Source: DASSHC01 sp035693105 (GTDB lineage: Bacteria > Chloroflexota > Chloroflexia > Thermomicrobiales > Thermomicrobiaceae). From it: 6,444 nt of DNA. Location: assembly GCA_035693105.1 (NCBI GenBank), contig DASSHC010000014.1, forward strand, positions 1-6,444. The letters run 5' to 3'. The notes under the pieces are model-generated. The model searched no databases. It was not told the origin of the DNA and worked only from the letters and a program-made list of their open reading frames with translations. The position numbers and the translations under genes were made by a program. Below are positions 5,254 to 6,444 of this stretch, piece after piece; position 1 is the stretch's first letter; every line of letters starts with the position of its first letter.

Positions 5254-6276
5254 CTAGTTGGAGATCGTGTTCACCGTGTTCTGTTGATAGAGGTCGGCAT
5301 CCTCCTGAGTGACCCGGTTGAACACGACGACGGTGTTGGTTACGGGGTTGACCTCGCCAAGCAGCGCGATGCCCCAGGTCTGCGGCCCAAAGCCCCCATT
5401 GCCGCTGATCTTGTTCAAGGAGATCAGGTTGCCGTTGACCTGGTCGCCCGGAGTGTTGCTGTGAATCACGACTCCCGGCCCAGCGTTATCGCTGATGGTG
5501 TTGCCGGAAACGCGGTTGAAATTCGCGATGGTGCTGGGCGAGTCCGCCGCCACCACGATCCCCACCGAGTTACCCTTGACCGTGTTGTTCCGAACAGTAT
5601 TGCCGTAAACGCCAGCACCCGCGTTGTAGGAGGAAATCACGATGCCGCAGCCCGTCGGGTTATTCAGCACCGTGTTGTTCACGATTTGATTGCCGCGCCC
5701 AGGCGCGAGCGTCGCCGGGTTGAAGGCGCCGGTATTCAGCGGTCCCTCATCGTTGATCGCGATCCCGCCATCGGCCAAATTGTTCTCGACCGTGTTGCCC
5801 CGCACCACGACCGAATAGGTTCCATCGAGTTGGATGGCCTTATCCTCGGGCGTACAGGGGCCAGTCGGCGGTGTCCCAGGTGCGGGGCAGAGGTGCGGAT
5901 TCACTCCGTTGTTGCTGACGACATTGTTGACGACCATAACGTCATGGGTATTCTGAATGTAGATTCCATGATCGTCGGCGTGTTGAATGGTGGCGTTGCG
6001 GATCACCGCCCGGGTGGCATCCGGACCAACGAAAACGCCGATGTTGCAGCCGGTAGCGTCGATCGTGCCCGTGATGGTGTCGCCGGTCTGGGCCACCACG
6101 GCGGCAGTCATGCCGGTGTCGCCGGCTGGTTGGCAAGCGCCATCGGCGGCCACGGGCGCGGCGAGCGCGATTCCACCGGCGATCGTGAGTCCGAGACCGA
6201 GCACCAGCGCGCCGGCCAGGCGGATCGCGCGTTGCGCCAGCCCTCGCAGCGCATCGGACTGAACACCTGCGTTCAT
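5254..6276 (-). CDS. Secreted right-handed parallel beta-helix repeat protein
   Basis: The ATG start at 6276 gives 340 residues. The N-terminus is a signal peptide: arginines at 11, 16 and 19, a hydrophobic core at about 20-40, and likely signal-peptidase cleavage after A39 (ALA) or A44 (VAA). The mature part is a run of Asn/Val/Gly-rich parallel beta-helix coils of the NosD/PbH1 type, with NxV-x2-N and GI-x-I/V steps at about 104-125, 160-174, 196-214, 226-242, 254-271, 283-305 and 314-323. A loop at 126-145 carries two cysteines (C130, C141); others are C48, C77 and C210. No C-terminal anchor or LPxTG is seen, so it is probably exported and free. Such folds occur in polysaccharide lyases, epimerases and adhesins, but no catalytic triad can be assigned. 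AAGGG five bases before the ATG supports this start. A longer frame from 6366 would put 30 non-signal residues before the signal peptide. Codon and base use differ from its neighbours. Confidence 0.85.
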   Translation of the reverse strand: MNAGVQSDALRGLAQRAIRLAGALVLGLGLTIAGGIALAAPVAADGACQPAGDTGMTAAVVAQTGDTITGTIDATGCNIGVFVGPDATRAVIRNATIQHADDHGIYIQNTHDVMVVNNVVSNNGVNPHLCPAPGTPPTGPCTPEDKAIQLDGTYSVVVRGNTVENNLADGGIAINDEGPLNTGAFNPATLAPGRGNQIVNNTVLNNPTGCGIVISSYNAGAGVYGNTVRNNTVKGNSVGIVVAADSPSTIANFNRVSGNTISDNAGPGVVIHSNTPGDQVNGNLISLNKISGNGGFGPQTWGIALLGEVNPVTNTVVVFNRVTQEDADLYQQNTVNTISN

Positions 6277-6281
6277 AGCAG

Positions 6282-6292
6282 CCCTTCCCTCC
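6282..6292 (-). promoter_or_regulatory. Shine-Dalgarno region of the beta-helix gene
   Basis: The minus strand reads GGAGGGAAGGG, with its AAGGG end five bases before the ATG at 6276. It supports this start, directly before the signal peptide, over the in-frame ATG at 6366. Confidence 0.6.
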
Positions 6293-6382
6293 AGCGAATG
6301 AGAACGTATGCCGCCAACTTGGGCGGGTTCACCGGCCCCCTCGGAACCCTTGCCGTTTCCCCGCATCTGGGCGGCTGCAGCC

Positions 6383-6412
6383 AGCGTATCGTAATCCGAT
6401 CTACATGGTCAA
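6383..6412 (-). promoter_or_regulatory. Candidate promoter of the beta-helix gene
   Basis: TTGACC (6412-6407) is followed after 18 bases by TACGCT (6388-6383) on the minus strand. The -35 box matches the consensus at five of six positions, and the -10 box keeps only the TA...T core. Transcription would start near 6376, leaving a leader of about 100 bases. A perfect 10-base palindrome, GGCTGCAGCC (6373-6382), spans the expected start point and could be an operator. The remaining DNA to the right edge shows no supported gene. Confidence 0.35.
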
Positions 6413-6444
6413 CACATGCAGCGCCGATTCCCGTTCCCCGGCTC

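Noticed and set aside
6277..6366. N-terminal extension of the beta-helix protein from ATG 6366
   Set aside because: It would place 30 Gly/Ser-rich residues before an otherwise normal signal peptide. The ATG at 6276 has a better ribosome site.
6273..6444. Minus-strand open frame from the right edge ending in a TGA that overlaps the beta-helix ATG (ATGA)
   Set aside because: The overlap looks like translational coupling, but the 57 residues have no recognisable domain and cross a candidate promoter. There is not enough sequence to call a gene end.
6405..6444. Possible plus-strand gene start (ATG 6405 or 6415) running off the right edge
   Set aside because: Only about ten codons are visible, with no ribosome binding site and no recognisable start of a protein.

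Overview
The window is GC-rich DNA (hand count of one 60-base sample in the large central gene: 80% G+C). It carries four protein genes, all on the minus strand, so transcription runs from right to left. The mix of families suggests a high-GC Chloroflexota bacterium of the Thermomicrobia/Sphaerobacter kind: a DUF190 protein with several CBS domains, a DUF6062-like zinc module, an M19 dipeptidase and a secreted beta-helix protein. This assignment is an inference from remembered family distributions, not from a search. No rRNA, tRNA, CRISPR array, insertion sequence or integrase is visible.

Layout in order of transcription. (1) 6444-6277 is a leader region with a candidate promoter. (2) 6276-5254 encodes a secreted right-handed parallel beta-helix repeat protein with a signal peptide; it is less GC-rich than the rest, and a strong inverted repeat lies just past its stop. 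(3) 5253-4940 is a 314-base intergenic region with three inverted repeats and a good sigma70-type promoter facing the next gene. (4) 4939-3926 encodes an M19 family (membrane/renal dipeptidase-like) metallopeptidase. (5) After 91 bases, 3834-1285 encodes an 849-residue dynamin-family GTPase whose C-terminal third is a cysteine/histidine module resembling the normally free-standing DUF6062 family. (6) After 104 bases, 1180 to beyond the left edge encodes a DUF190 (PII-like) protein with three complete CBS domains and the start of a fourth.

The dipeptidase, dynamin-fusion and DUF190-CBS genes may be co-transcribed from the promoter at 5011-4983: they share a strand, the gaps are about 100 bases or less, and no convincing terminator separates them. 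The gaps are long enough for independent promoters, however, and nothing links the three functions biochemically. The most unusual object is the dynamin-DUF6062 fusion. It would join a GTP-driven, probably membrane-associated machine to a duplicated CxxC...CxxH metal-binding module. The DUF190-CBS protein next to it is a plausible ligand sensor (PII-like fold plus nucleotide-binding CBS pairs), but its target is not identifiable here.
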